NCBI GenBank assembly: GCA_038323315.1 | Contig: JBBQGU010000120.1 | Location: 1-10,382 of the forward strand | DNA from: Stagnihabitans sp038323315 | GTDB lineage: Bacteria > Pseudomonadota > Alphaproteobacteria > Rhodobacterales > Rhodobacteraceae | Length of the DNA stretch: 10,382 nucleotides | Direction of reading: 5' to 3' | In this document: positions 1-7,170 of the stretch, one piece after another | Layout of the letters: every line of letters starts with the position of its first letter | Numbering within the stretch: the stretch's first letter is position 1 | Position numbers and translations under genes: made by a program | The notes under the pieces: generated by a model | Seen by the model: only the letters and a program-made list of their open reading frames with translations | What the model was told of the DNA's origin: nothing | Databases searched by the model: none

Positions 1-784
1 ATTTGTCGAGCACCAGATGCACGTCGCGCGGCTTCAGGACGGCACGGTCAATGCGGCGCAGAAAGCGCAAAAACTCCTTGGCTCTGTGGCGGGGCAGGCA
101 TGCGCCAATGACCATGCCCGACTTCGCATCGAGCGCTGCGAACAGCGGGGTCGGGCCGTGTCGGATGTAGTCGTGGGTCATCGTGGCCGCACGGCCCCTC
201 TTGAGCGGCAGTCCTGGCTGGGTCCGGTCAAGCGCCTGAATTTGCAACTTTTCGTCAACGCACAGCACCACGGCCCGCTCCGGCGGGTCGAGGTAAAGCC
301 CCACGATATCCGTGACCGATCCCTCGAACATCGGGTCGTTGGAAACCTTGAACCCGCGTGTCAGGTGCGGCTTCAGACCTGCTTCCGCCCAAATACGCCC
401 CACACTCGAAGGCGAAATGCCCACCGCCTCGGCCATGGTCGAGCGGCTCCAGTGGGTGGCATTCGGCGGCGTCTCCTGCACAGTCCTGGTAATCACCTTC
501 AGGCGGGTTTCTCGGGGCAGCGGCGGGACCCGCGACGGCCGGGTCTTGTCGCGCCTGAGGCCGTCCACGCCCTCGTCGAGGTAACGCGCCTGCCAGCGCC
601 AGACGGTGGGCTTTGACGTGTTCGCGCGCCGCATGATCTCATTGGTGCCGCAGCCATCTGCCGTCGCCAGCACGATCTCGGCTCGCCAGACCAACTTGCG
701 CGGGGTGTTACGGTCGACGACCACAGCTTGAAGCCGCGAACGGTCATCAGGATTCAGATACAGGCAAATGTCATCGCGTCTCAT
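1..784 (-). CDS. IS630-family DDE transposase (3' end outside window)
   Basis: The minus strand reads open from an ATG at 784 to the window edge, 261 codons without a stop. The predicted protein begins MRRDDICLYLNPDDRSRL. Its N-terminal part (about residues 25-75) is a helix-turn-helix region with the IS630-like run KPTVWRWQARYLDEGVDGL. The catalytic domain follows with VVLCVDEKLQIQALDRTQPG, where D177 is the first catalytic aspartate, then GRAATMTHDY, and VHLVLD with D260 as the probable second aspartate. The catalytic glutamate would lie beyond position 1. IS630/Tc1-mariner enzymes cut and paste into TA dinucleotides. The visible part shows no frameshift or internal stop, so the gene could be functional. 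The ribosome-binding site is weak (GTGCGGG just upstream). It reads away from the sugar operon and is not functionally related to it. Confidence 0.93.
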   Translation of the reverse strand, partial: MRRDDICLYLNPDDRSRLQAVVVDRNTPRKLVWRAEIVLATADGCGTNEIMRRANTSKPTVWRWQARYLDEGVDGLRRDKTRPSRVPPLPRETRLKVITRTVQETPPNATHWSRSTMAEAVGISPSSVGRIWAEAGLKPHLTRGFKVSNDPMFEGSVTDIVGLYLDPPERAVVLCVDEKLQIQALDRTQPGLPLKRGRAATMTHDYIRHGPTPLFAALDAKSGMVIGACLPRHRAKEFLRFLRRIDRAVLKPRDVHLVLDK

Positions 785-842
785 GCCCGCACATGGCACA
801 ACAAGCCCTCAATGGGAATCGTGCGTCAGGTGGGGAACACTA
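1..842 (-). mobile_element. IS630-family insertion sequence, transposase-proximal end
   Basis: The transposase gene implies an IS630-type element running off the left edge. The right-hand boundary must lie between 785 and the promoter near 871, because the sequence from there on looks like host leader DNA. IS630 elements target TA; TA dinucleotides occur at 841-842 (in ACACTAGTCC) and 855-856, and 842 is used here as a provisional end. I could not confirm terminal inverted repeats because the other end is outside the window. Confidence 0.5.
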
Positions 843-870
843 GTCCTGAGGCCATAAAGTGAAACACGGA

Positions 871-896
871 TTGACAAGTTTGTTTACTGGTATACT
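871..896 (+). promoter_or_regulatory. Predicted promoter of the transporter operon (extended -10)
   Basis: TGGTATACT at 888-896 matches the extended -10 pattern TGnTATAAT with one mismatch. A perfect -35 hexamer TTGACA lies at 871-876, but the 14-nt spacer is shorter than the usual 16-18, so the extended -10 may be the main determinant. Transcription would start around 903, leaving a leader of about 84 nt before the start codon at 987. The arrangement resembles the promoter upstream of 7248, which has TTGATA, 15 nt, then TGGTATAAT. Confidence 0.5.
886..894 (+). promoter_or_regulatory. ACTGGTATA box, putative operator for the NanR-like regulator
   Basis: The 9-mer ACTGGTATA overlaps the predicted -10 element and recurs exactly at 7187-7195, on the -10 of the catabolic operon. 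E. coli NanR recognises GGTATA repeats, and the GntR-family protein encoded at 6343-7068 strongly resembles NanR, so this is a plausible repressor site blocking RNA polymerase. Only one clear GGTATA copy is seen here, whereas the E. coli operator has several. The regulatory role is inferred. Confidence 0.4.
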
Positions 897-909
897 CTCC
901 ACACATGTT

Positions 910-926
910 ACATGCAGTCTGCATGT
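910..926 (+). promoter_or_regulatory. Perfect 17-bp palindrome in the transporter leader, candidate operator
   Basis: ACATGCAG-T-CTGCATGT is an exact inverted repeat with 8-bp arms around one central base. It lies a few bases downstream of the predicted transcription start. ACATG also occurs at 903 and 930, so the same pentamer is repeated around the palindrome. Odd-length dyads of this kind are typical of dimeric repressors. The binding protein is not evident in this window, because the local GntR regulator better fits the GGTATA box. As RNA it would make only a tight hairpin with no workable loop, which favours a DNA site. Confidence 0.45.
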
Positions 927-970
927 CGGACATGCCATTGGCCGGAGCCTTGGAAAGGGTCGGCGACACA

Positions 971-979
971 AGGGAGGAG
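971..979 (+). promoter_or_regulatory. Ribosome-binding site fixing the start of the solute-binding protein
   Basis: AGGGAGGAG ends 7 nt before the ATG at 987 and is the strongest Shine-Dalgarno match in the leader. It selects 987 over an in-frame ATG at 912, which sits inside the 910-926 palindrome and would add a non-signal-like, Cys-rich 25-residue extension ahead of the Tat signal. Confidence 0.8.
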
Positions 980-986
980 ATCACAG

Positions 987-2420
987 ATGGGAACTCGAGA
1001 CTGGCAGCTTTCACGCCGCAGCTTCATGAGCAGCGGATTCGCAGCGGCGGCACTGGCGGCTGGATTTTCGCCCAGCATCGCCTTCGGGCAGCAATTTGCG
1101 GGCCAGAAGGTTCGATTCATGTCGCACCCTGGCGGCATCCGCCCGATCATCGATCTTCAGATTGGTTACATCAAGGAAACGCTTGGCATCGATATCGAGG
1201 TGATCGAGTCTGGCGACCTCGTCTCTTGGCAAGATTCGCTCAAGGATCTGCGCGCGGGCGGCGGCCAGTTCGACGTCGTGATGCATTTTCCGCGCTATAA
1301 TGGTGAACTAAGTGTGGCGGGCTACCTGCGCCCCATGGACGACCTGATAGAAAAGTATAATGCTGGTCCGCTGTTCGATAACATCTCGGACTATTACCGC
1401 AAACTTTACACAGTGTTCGAAGAAAAGACGGTCGCGGCGCCGGTCGATGGCGATGTGGCGATGATGTATTATCGCAAGGACGCCTTCGACAATCCCGAGG
1501 CGAAAAGCCGCTATGAAGCCAAGTTCGGAAAACCATTGGAAGTCCCAACGACCTGGGAGGACTTTATGAATATCGCCGAGTTCTTTACGGGTTGGGATTG
1601 GGCTGGAAGCGGCAAAACCGGCTATGGCTTTCAGACATCGACCTGGGATCGCGGCTTCATCGAACAGCAATGGGCGCCGATGATGGGATCACTCGGCGGT
1701 GCCTGGCTGGACGACAATGCTTCACCCGCATGGAACAATGCGGCGGGCGTCACCGCACTTGAAGGGCTGAAGCGTCTGGTGAATAGCGCACCTCCAGGGT
1801 CGGCCTCGATGAGTTGGGGCCAGACGGGGGAATCCTTCCAGAGCGATGATGTTGCGTTGACGCTTTGGTACATGGACCAAGGTCGCTATGGCGGTGACTG
1901 GCTTGACAAGATCGGATATGCACAGTGGCCTGGCACAACCGTTGACGGTGTCTATCGCAACTACAATTCCATGTTCTATGGCCGTGTGGTAGGGATTTCC
2001 GAATTCGCCAGCAACCCTGACGCAGCTTTTGCCGTCATAATGACCCTGTTGACCCCGGAACGTCGCATCCTGTCAATGGATGACCCGAATTGCGGTTCTG
2101 ACATGTTCCTCAAGACGGATTACGACCTCGCCAACTTCAAAGTTTTGACGCCGACGCAGGATTTCCTCGATGTGGCGCAACAGGTTCTGGCAAACGGGTT
2201 TCCCGAGATGACGATGCCTGCCATTGGTGAGTACATGGATGCGCTGCAGGGCGAGTTGCATGGCTATATCAATGGCGGAACCGACGCAGCCGCTGCACTG
2301 CAGGCAGCCGCCGACAGGTGGGAGGCCATCACCGACCGCTATGACAGGGACTCTCAAAAGGTCTATTGGGCCGCCGTCAAGGCCAGCTATGTCGAGGCCG
2401 GGCTCAAGATTGCCAAGTGA
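987..2420 (+). CDS. Carbohydrate ABC transporter, periplasmic solute-binding protein (family 1, Tat signal)
   Basis: This 477-residue protein is the binding component of an ABC importer. It captures the ligand in the periplasm and delivers it to the permease pair encoded downstream. The N-terminus carries a twin-arginine signal, SRRSFM at residues 9-14, followed by an Ala-rich hydrophobic stretch and a likely cleavage after AFG near residue 34, so the mature protein is probably exported folded. The body shows family-1 (UgpB/MalE-like) features: a GGGQFDVVMH segment, a VDGDVAMMYYRKDAF segment and a PTTWEDFMNIAEFF segment, with many Trp, Tyr and Asp residues suited to stacking on sugar rings. 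At 477 residues it is longer than monosaccharide binders of the RbsB type, which suggests a larger ligand such as a glycoside. The ligand is not identifiable from sequence; the apiose/apionate genes nearby make such compounds the best guess. It is the first gene of the operon, behind a hairpin-stabilised 3' end. Confidence 0.9.
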   Translation: MGTRDWQLSRRSFMSSGFAAAALAAGFSPSIAFGQQFAGQKVRFMSHPGGIRPIIDLQIGYIKETLGIDIEVIESGDLVSWQDSLKDLRAGGGQFDVVMHFPRYNGELSVAGYLRPMDDLIEKYNAGPLFDNISDYYRKLYTVFEEKTVAAPVDGDVAMMYYRKDAFDNPEAKSRYEAKFGKPLEVPTTWEDFMNIAEFFTGWDWAGSGKTGYGFQTSTWDRGFIEQQWAPMMGSLGGAWLDDNASPAWNNAAGVTALEGLKRLVNSAPPGSASMSWGQTGESFQSDDVALTLWYMDQGRYGGDWLDKIGYAQWPGTTVDGVYRNYNSMFYGRVVGISEFASNPDAAFAVIMTLLTPERRILSMDDPNCGSDMFLKTDYDLANFKVLTPTQDFLDVAQQVLANGFPEMTMPAIGEYMDALQGELHGYINGGTDAAAALQAAADRWEAITDRYDRDSQKVYWAAVKASYVEAGLKIAK

Positions 2421-2443
2421 CGGCACAAGGCGCAAACAACGCT

Positions 2444-2469
2444 TCCGCCGCCGGTTTTCCGGCGGCGGA
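2444..2469 (+). terminator. GC-rich hairpin between binding-protein and ATPase genes (attenuator or mRNA stabiliser)
   Basis: TCCGCCGCCGG, a TTTT loop and CCGGCGGCGGA form a perfect 11-bp stem 24 nt after the binding-protein stop codon. No U-run follows (the next bases are TATCTGG), so it is not a canonical intrinsic terminator. Its position fits the common scheme in which a stem protects the upstream binding-protein message and/or causes partial termination, so that the binding protein is made in excess over the membrane components. Confidence 0.65.
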
Positions 2470-2495
2470 TATCTGGTTAGTGACCTGGCGGGGGG

Positions 2496-3626
2496 ATGAT
2501 GGGAAGCATAAGATTCCGGGATGTGCGCATGAGTTTCGGCGCGGTCGAGGCGCTCAAGGGCATCAACCTTGAAATCCCGGATGGGGCATTCGCCGTTTTC
2601 GTCGGGCCGTCGGGATGTGGCAAAACCACGTTGATGCGGGTCCTGTCAGGCCTGGAGATGCAAACCTCGGGCGATGTCGAGATCGACGGTCGCGAAATGA
2701 ACGAAGCCACGCCGGCCGAGCGCGGCATCGGCATGGTTTTTCAATCCTACGCGCTTTATCCGCACATGTCCGTGCGCGAAAACCTCGGTTTCCCGCTGAA
2801 AATGAGCAATATGGAAAGTGCCGCCTCGATATCCCGAGTCGAGGAAGTGGCCAGGATCCTGCAGATAGAACATCTTTTGGACCGGCGCCCAAACCAGTTG
2901 TCAGGCGGGCAAAAGCAGCGGGTGGCCATCGGGCGGACCATCGCGCTGGATCGCAAGGTGTTCTTGTTCGACGAACCGCTTTCCAACCTCGACGCGGATT
3001 TGCGGGTCGAGATGCGCCTGGAACTGCAGCGCCTGCACAGACGGCTCGGCTCGACGATGGTCTATGTGACTCATGACCAGGTAGAGGCGATGGCCCTGGC
3101 CGACATGATCGTGATCATGCGAGGAGGAGCGATCGAACAGGTGGGCTCGCCCGAGGCGCTTTACCGTGATCCGGCCAACCTTTTCGTAGCTACGTTCCTC
3201 GGATCGCCCAAGATGAACCTGATGTCCGGAAAGGTGACCGAGGCCGGGCAGTCCGGCGCGCGGTTTGTTCTTGGATCGGGCGCCGAGATCGCGCTCGATC
3301 GGCCTGTGCGGGCGGCGGTGGGCGACACCGTAACGCTGGGCGTTCGACCCGAAGATTTGCGCGTGGGTGCCGATGTGATCGCGTTGCCATTCGAGACTGA
3401 AATGGTCGAAAACCTTGGCCCGACCGGATTTGCATACGGCTCCAGCGGAGAGGACAGGATGGTACTGCAGTTACTGCGGCACGATGGGGCCTTTGTCGTT
3501 CCGCAGACCGCGGTCCATACCAATCCCGGGGCCATTCGCGTGTTTGGCAGCGACGGGATCAGGTTGACCGAGCCATTCGAGCCCCAGGCGCCAGAAAGCC
3601 ATCAAATGCAAAGGGCAACGGCATGA
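2496..3626 (+). CDS. ABC transporter ATP-binding protein, MalK/UgpC type
   Basis: This 376-residue protein is the cytoplasmic ATPase that powers import. All nucleotide-binding motifs are present: Walker A GPSGCGKTT at 37-45, a Q-loop in FQSYALYPHM, the signature LSGGQ at 135-139, Walker B FLFDEP at 156-161 with the catalytic Glu, the D-loop SNLD, and the H-loop histidine H193 in VTHDQVEAM. Roughly residues 235-376 form a C-terminal extension resembling the MalK TOBE/MOP region, including a TLGVRPEDLRVG segment. Length and motifs match the CUT1 oligosaccharide-importer class. A second ATG lies directly after the chosen one at 2499. The ribosome-binding site is only a G-run (GGCGGGGGG), so expression may be modest or depend on upstream translation. 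The stop overlaps the next start as ATGA. Confidence 0.95.
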   Translation: MMGSIRFRDVRMSFGAVEALKGINLEIPDGAFAVFVGPSGCGKTTLMRVLSGLEMQTSGDVEIDGREMNEATPAERGIGMVFQSYALYPHMSVRENLGFPLKMSNMESAASISRVEEVARILQIEHLLDRRPNQLSGGQKQRVAIGRTIALDRKVFLFDEPLSNLDADLRVEMRLELQRLHRRLGSTMVYVTHDQVEAMALADMIVIMRGGAIEQVGSPEALYRDPANLFVATFLGSPKMNLMSGKVTEAGQSGARFVLGSGAEIALDRPVRAAVGDTVTLGVRPEDLRVGADVIALPFETEMVENLGPTGFAYGSSGEDRMVLQLLRHDGAFVVPQTAVHTNPGAIRVFGSDGIRLTEPFEPQAPESHQMQRATA

Positions 3627-4483
3627 CATCCTCGATCAAGATGGGTCGGTCAGTTGGCTATCGGCTGCGCCGGACTTGGCCCTGGCTTGTCATATTGCCG
3701 TTTTTGCTGTTTTCGCTTTTTCCGGTTTACTGGATCATCCTGACGGCCTTTCGACCCCGGAACGACATTTTTCAGTCGCCGGTCGCTCTGTTGCCGACCA
3801 ACCTGACGCTCGACAACATCCGGACCGTGTGGTTCGGAACATCATCAAACGAGCCGGTGGTCAATTTTCTAGGCACGTCGCTGTTCGTCGGCGTCTGTGC
3901 AACCGTGATTGCGCTGGTCCTGGGTGTGGCCTGTTCTTATGCGATCGGCCGGTTTCGGATTGGCGGTACGTTCCTGCCTACTTTTATCCTGTCATTCCGT
4001 TACGTCCCGGCGATTGCACTGATCGTGCCGTTCTTCATGCTGTATCGTTCGCTCGGGCTGCTGGACAGCTATACGGGGTTGATCCTGATCTACAGTCTGT
4101 TCTCGATTCCGCTCATCTTCTGGTTGCTTCTTGGTTATGTCGAGGCGGCGCCGCGTGAACTCGAGGAGGCGGCCTATGTCGATGGCGCCGGGCACTGGAA
4201 GGCGATGTACCATGTGGCCTTGCCCGTCCTGATGCCGGGCATCGCCATCGCGGCAGTGTTCACGTTCATCGGGATATGGAATGAATTCGTGCTGGCCTAT
4301 CAGTTGGCCGGAAACAAGGTTGCGACGATCACCGTCTATCTGCCCCGGCTACGGACAGCGATTGCCGAGCTTTATGGCGAGATCGCCGCTGCATCGCTGC
4401 TTGCCGTGCTGCCGGGCATTCTGTTCGCGGCGGTGATGCAGCGGTTCCTCGTCCGCGGTCTGGCTTTCGGGGGGCTGAAGTGA
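3623..4483 (+). CDS. Carbohydrate ABC transporter permease, MalG type
   Basis: This 286-residue inner-membrane protein is one half of the translocation channel. A short basic N-terminus is followed by a hydrophobic first span (about residues 20-42) and further spans through the rest of the protein, consistent with the six-helix MalG fold. The cytoplasmic coupling loop carries the EAA motif at about 181-203 (EEAAYVDGAG, ending in LPVLMPG), which docks on the ATPase. The C-terminal RGLAFGGLK resembles the MalG-family tail. The start ATG overlaps the ATPase stop (ATGA), indicating translational coupling. It precedes its MalF-type partner, the reverse of the malFG order. Confidence 0.93.
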   Translation: MTSSIKMGRSVGYRLRRTWPWLVILPFLLFSLFPVYWIILTAFRPRNDIFQSPVALLPTNLTLDNIRTVWFGTSSNEPVVNFLGTSLFVGVCATVIALVLGVACSYAIGRFRIGGTFLPTFILSFRYVPAIALIVPFFMLYRSLGLLDSYTGLILIYSLFSIPLIFWLLLGYVEAAPRELEEAAYVDGAGHWKAMYHVALPVLMPGIAIAAVFTFIGIWNEFVLAYQLAGNKVATITVYLPRLRTAIAELYGEIAAASLLAVLPGILFAAVMQRFLVRGLAFGGLK

Positions 4484-5355
4484 TGCGTGGCAGCAGGCGC
4501 TTTGCCTGGATACTTGCGACGCCCTCGCTGATCGGGCTGGTGGCGATCAGTTTCGTGCCCTTTGTCTTCATGGTGAAAACGGCGTTCCAGAAGTTCTCGC
4601 CCAATCCGCGCATTCCGCCGAAATGGGCCGGTTTTGACAATTTCTGGGCGCTGCTTGATGATCCGCAATTCTTGCAGTCCATCGGAACAACACTGATCGT
4701 GCTGTTCGTATCGCTGTTCTTTCAGCTTACTTTGGGGTTTGCGCTGGCGTGGTCGCTGTACCACATCCGCAAGGGCAGATCGGTCATCATCAGCCTGCTG
4801 CTGATCCCGACCGCAATCGCACCCCTGATCGCGGGTCTGGTCTGGTGGATGCTTTTCAACACGAAATATGGGGCCATCAATTCCCTCATCGGCAAATTGG
4901 GCATTGATCCGATCCAGTGGACGATCACGATGCCCTATGCCCTGATCACGATCATCGTGGCGACGGTCTGGCAGACGGTTCCCTTCGTCGCCATCATCCT
5001 GCTGGGCGGGCTGACAACCATTCCGCCCGAGATTCTGGATGCCGCAAAGGTGGACGGCGCCTCGCGCCGCCGCGAACTGCGCTACATCGTGCTGCCGCTG
5101 ATGAAACCGTTCTTTCTGGTGGCAAGCTTGTTCATGGTGATCGACCTGCTGCGCATCTTCGAGATGCCGCAATACCTGACCTCGGGCGGGCCAGGCAACG
5201 ATACGGTCGTGATGGGGATGTATCTGTTCAAGCTGGGCTTTACCTTCTTTGACCTTGGCCGTGCGTCGATGATGTCGCTGCTTTACGTGCTGGTGCTGTC
5301 GATCATCGGGGTTCTGTTCGTGCGGCTGATGCGCACCCGCAAGGCAGAGGTCTAG
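4483..5355 (+). CDS. Carbohydrate ABC transporter permease, MalF/UgpA type
   Basis: This is a 290-residue second channel subunit. It opens with a positively charged MRGSRRFAW and a hydrophobic span ending in FVFMVKTAFQKF, followed by five more hydrophobic stretches. The EAA loop is at about 183-207, with DAAKVDGAS and then LPLMKP, and is followed by the family-typical YLTSGGPGN segment near the last spans. The ATG at 4483 overlaps the preceding TGA by one base (TGATG). A GTG at 4480 could add one residue, but the ATG is the simpler start. Together with the MalG-type permease and the ATPase it forms a CUT1-type importer. Confidence 0.92.
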   Translation: MRGSRRFAWILATPSLIGLVAISFVPFVFMVKTAFQKFSPNPRIPPKWAGFDNFWALLDDPQFLQSIGTTLIVLFVSLFFQLTLGFALAWSLYHIRKGRSVIISLLLIPTAIAPLIAGLVWWMLFNTKYGAINSLIGKLGIDPIQWTITMPYALITIIVATVWQTVPFVAIILLGGLTTIPPEILDAAKVDGASRRRELRYIVLPLMKPFFLVASLFMVIDLLRIFEMPQYLTSGGPGNDTVVMGMYLFKLGFTFFDLGRASMMSLLYVLVLSIIGVLFVRLMRTRKAEV

Positions 5356-6351
5356 ATGGCGCGCTGCGTGGTCATCGGGGGAACCGGCGTCATCTCTGCC
5401 CCTTTCGTCGAGGCACTGCTGGCGGTGGGCCATCAGGTGATGCTGATCATCAGGGGAACAGACCGGCCGACCCCAGTCGCCGCTGGCATCGACATGCGCC
5501 GCTGCGACCGCAATGACACGGCTGCGCTCGGCGCTGCGCTCGCTGCGATCCAACCAGAGGTCGTTGTCGATTTTGCCTGTTTCACGCGGGAACAGTCCAC
5601 CGGGCTGGTGTCATCCCTTCCGCTCGGCACGCGCCAACTGGTCTTTGTCAGCACCGTCGATGTCTATGGCCTGCCCCTTTCCCGGTTGCCGATGCGCGAG
5701 AGCGACCTCTGGGCGGCACCGCCCAGCGCCTATGCTGCCGAAAAACGCGCGGTCGAGCTGCACTTGCGTGATGCACTTGCGGCGCGCGGCATCGGCCTGA
5801 CCATCGTGCGCCCCACCTATTCCATGGGTGGCGGTTTCATGATTTCACTGTTTGATCGGTCGGGGGCCGAACTGGCCAGCCGGTTGCGGCTGGGGCTGCC
5901 CGTGGTTTTGCCGGATGATGGAACCCGGTCCATCCACCCGTCGGACGCCCGCGATACGGGCCGCATGATCGCCATGACGGTGGGCGACGACGCTGCCTTT
6001 GGTCAGGATTACACGGTCGGCACGCCGCATGGCGCCATCAGTCAGTCCGACTATGTCACGACCATCGCAACCGCATTGGGGTCCAGGCCCGTCGTCCTTG
6101 CCGTGCCGGGCGAGGCTTTGCTCGTACATGGCATTCTGAACGCGGACTCGCTGTGGTTGGAGCTGACCCGGAACGACCTGTCTTATGACCTGAGCCGCTT
6201 TACCCTTGTTTATCCCGAATATGTACCAAAGCCCGACCTGGCTGACGCGGTCCGCACCTTTGCGGCGCGCGTCCCTCCCGGCCTGATTGAGGGGGCTGAG
6301 GCTCGGCTTTACGCTGTTTTGCGGGATCAGGGAAAAGCGGCGTCATCCTGA
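5356..6351 (+). CDS. NAD(P)-dependent epimerase/dehydratase-like protein (extended SDR), role unknown
   Basis: This 331-residue Rossmann protein starts on the base after the permease stop (TAGATG), so it is cotranscribed and probably coupled to the transporter. The dinucleotide-binding loop near the N-terminus reads IGGTGVIS (residues 7-14), with Ser where the third Gly of GxxGxxG usually stands. A DFACF strand, a STVDVYG strand carrying the catalytic Ser/Thr, and the catalytic pair Y126 and K130 (YAAEK) follow, then IVRPTYSMGGG and a substrate domain with SIHPSDARDTG. These are hallmarks of sugar-nucleotide epimerase/dehydratase-like extended SDRs. Such enzymes also include sugar and lactone dehydrogenases, so oxidation or epimerisation of the imported sugar or its lactone is possible. 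The substrate cannot be assigned. It is not one of the named D-apiose pathway enzymes I know. The last 9 bp overlap the convergent regulator gene. Confidence 0.85.
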   Translation: MARCVVIGGTGVISAPFVEALLAVGHQVMLIIRGTDRPTPVAAGIDMRRCDRNDTAALGAALAAIQPEVVVDFACFTREQSTGLVSSLPLGTRQLVFVSTVDVYGLPLSRLPMRESDLWAAPPSAYAAEKRAVELHLRDALAARGIGLTIVRPTYSMGGGFMISLFDRSGAELASRLRLGLPVVLPDDGTRSIHPSDARDTGRMIAMTVGDDAAFGQDYTVGTPHGAISQSDYVTTIATALGSRPVVLAVPGEALLVHGILNADSLWLELTRNDLSYDLSRFTLVYPEYVPKPDLADAVRTFAARVPPGLIEGAEARLYAVLRDQGKAASS

Positions 6352-7068
6352 TTGCGACACATGGCTTGCCTTGTACAAATCATTGGCGCGCGTGAGGTGG
6401 TTTTGCATTTCTCGCTCTGCGCCGGCCGCATCGCCCGCCTTTATGGCGTCAAAGATCGCGCGATGTTCGGAAATGGTCACGCTTTCAAGGCCGGGCTTGC
6501 GGACCTGGTCAACATGAAACTCGGAAAGCCAGCTGAACAGGGCACGGCTCAGCGATTCCAGGATCGGGTTTGCGCTTACCTTGGCAATGGCTGCGTGAAA
6601 CTCGCCGTCCAGTCGCATGAATTCCGGCGAGCCGACCGTACTCATCGCTTGATGGTCCAGCGTGGCCTCTATATGGTCCAGATTGTCTTGGGCGTGGTCT
6701 TCGGCCGCGCGGCGCGCCATCTGGGTCTCGAACAGGATGCGCGCTTCTTTGAGATGGCCAAGGCTGCCGCCGGAAAACAGCAGCACATGACGCATCGTTT
6801 CGGCCAACTCGGACAGGGTCCGGTCAAACGACGGCTCGGCCACGCGCGGCCTTTCGCCGTGGCGGATCTGAATAAGTCCCTTGCGGTGCAGGCTTTGCAT
6901 CGCCTCTCTGATCGACGGGCGACCGACTTTGTAACGCTCCATCAGTTCACGCTCGGACGGCAGCGTGTCACCCGGTTTCAAAGCGCCGGTCTGCAGTTGG
7001 GCCAACAATTGCTTTTCGACAAGCTCACCCAGCTTTCTTCGGTTGATCAAGGCGTCTTCATCAGACAT
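6343..7068 (-). CDS. GntR-family (FadR subfamily, FCD domain) transcriptional regulator, NanR-like
   Basis: This 241-residue DNA-binding regulator starts at the ATG at 7068 behind a good AAAGAGG ribosome-binding site. The winged-helix domain spans about 10-76 and includes LPSERELMERYKVGRPSIRE (36-55) and GLIQIRHGERPRV, both very close to the equivalent stretches of E. coli NanR as I remember them. The C-terminal FCD domain (about 100-230) retains the metal/ligand residues D154 and H158 (DGEFH), H202 (SEH) and H224 (QNHL). It is therefore probably a metal-containing, sugar-acid-responsive repressor. No sialic-acid genes are present, so the effector is more likely an apiose-pathway intermediate. 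It lies between the two operons, divergent from the catabolic one. The ACTGGTATA boxes on both promoters are its likely targets. Its stop overlaps the convergent SDR gene by 9 bp. Confidence 0.9.
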   Translation of the reverse strand: MSDEDALINRRKLGELVEKQLLAQLQTGALKPGDTLPSERELMERYKVGRPSIREAMQSLHRKGLIQIRHGERPRVAEPSFDRTLSELAETMRHVLLFSGGSLGHLKEARILFETQMARRAAEDHAQDNLDHIEATLDHQAMSTVGSPEFMRLDGEFHAAIAKVSANPILESLSRALFSWLSEFHVDQVRKPGLESVTISEHRAIFDAIKAGDAAGAEREMQNHLTRANDLYKASHVSQSG

Positions 7069-7170
7069 TTCGACCTCTTTTCACGCGTTGCCCGCCCTTC
7101 CTTCACCGATCGCCCGCTGATGCGCAACTTGATTGCGCCTAATCTTGGCGGGTCGTTTCGCAATCGTACC

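Noticed and set aside
17..616. 199-codon open frame on the plus strand at the left edge
   Set aside because: Shadow of the IS630 transposase, whose minus-strand translation carries clear catalytic motifs.
912..986. Upstream in-frame ATG extending the solute-binding protein by 25 residues
   Set aside because: It lies inside the palindrome, lacks a ribosome-binding site and would put non-signal sequence ahead of the Tat motif; the ATG at 987 has AGGGAGGAG at proper spacing.
2444..2469. Hairpin as a full intrinsic terminator splitting the operon
   Set aside because: No U-tract follows and no separate promoter is visible before the ATPase gene at 2496.
4372..5553. 393-codon open frame on the minus strand
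   Set aside because: It is antisense to the MalF-type permease and the SDR, with His/Gln/Arg-rich composition typical of a shadow frame and no recognisable domain.
6343..7068. Regulator as true NanR controlling sialic acid use
   Set aside because: No nan-type lyase, kinase, epimerase or sialic acid transporter is present; the gene neighbours point to branched-pentose metabolism, so only DNA-binding similarity is retained.
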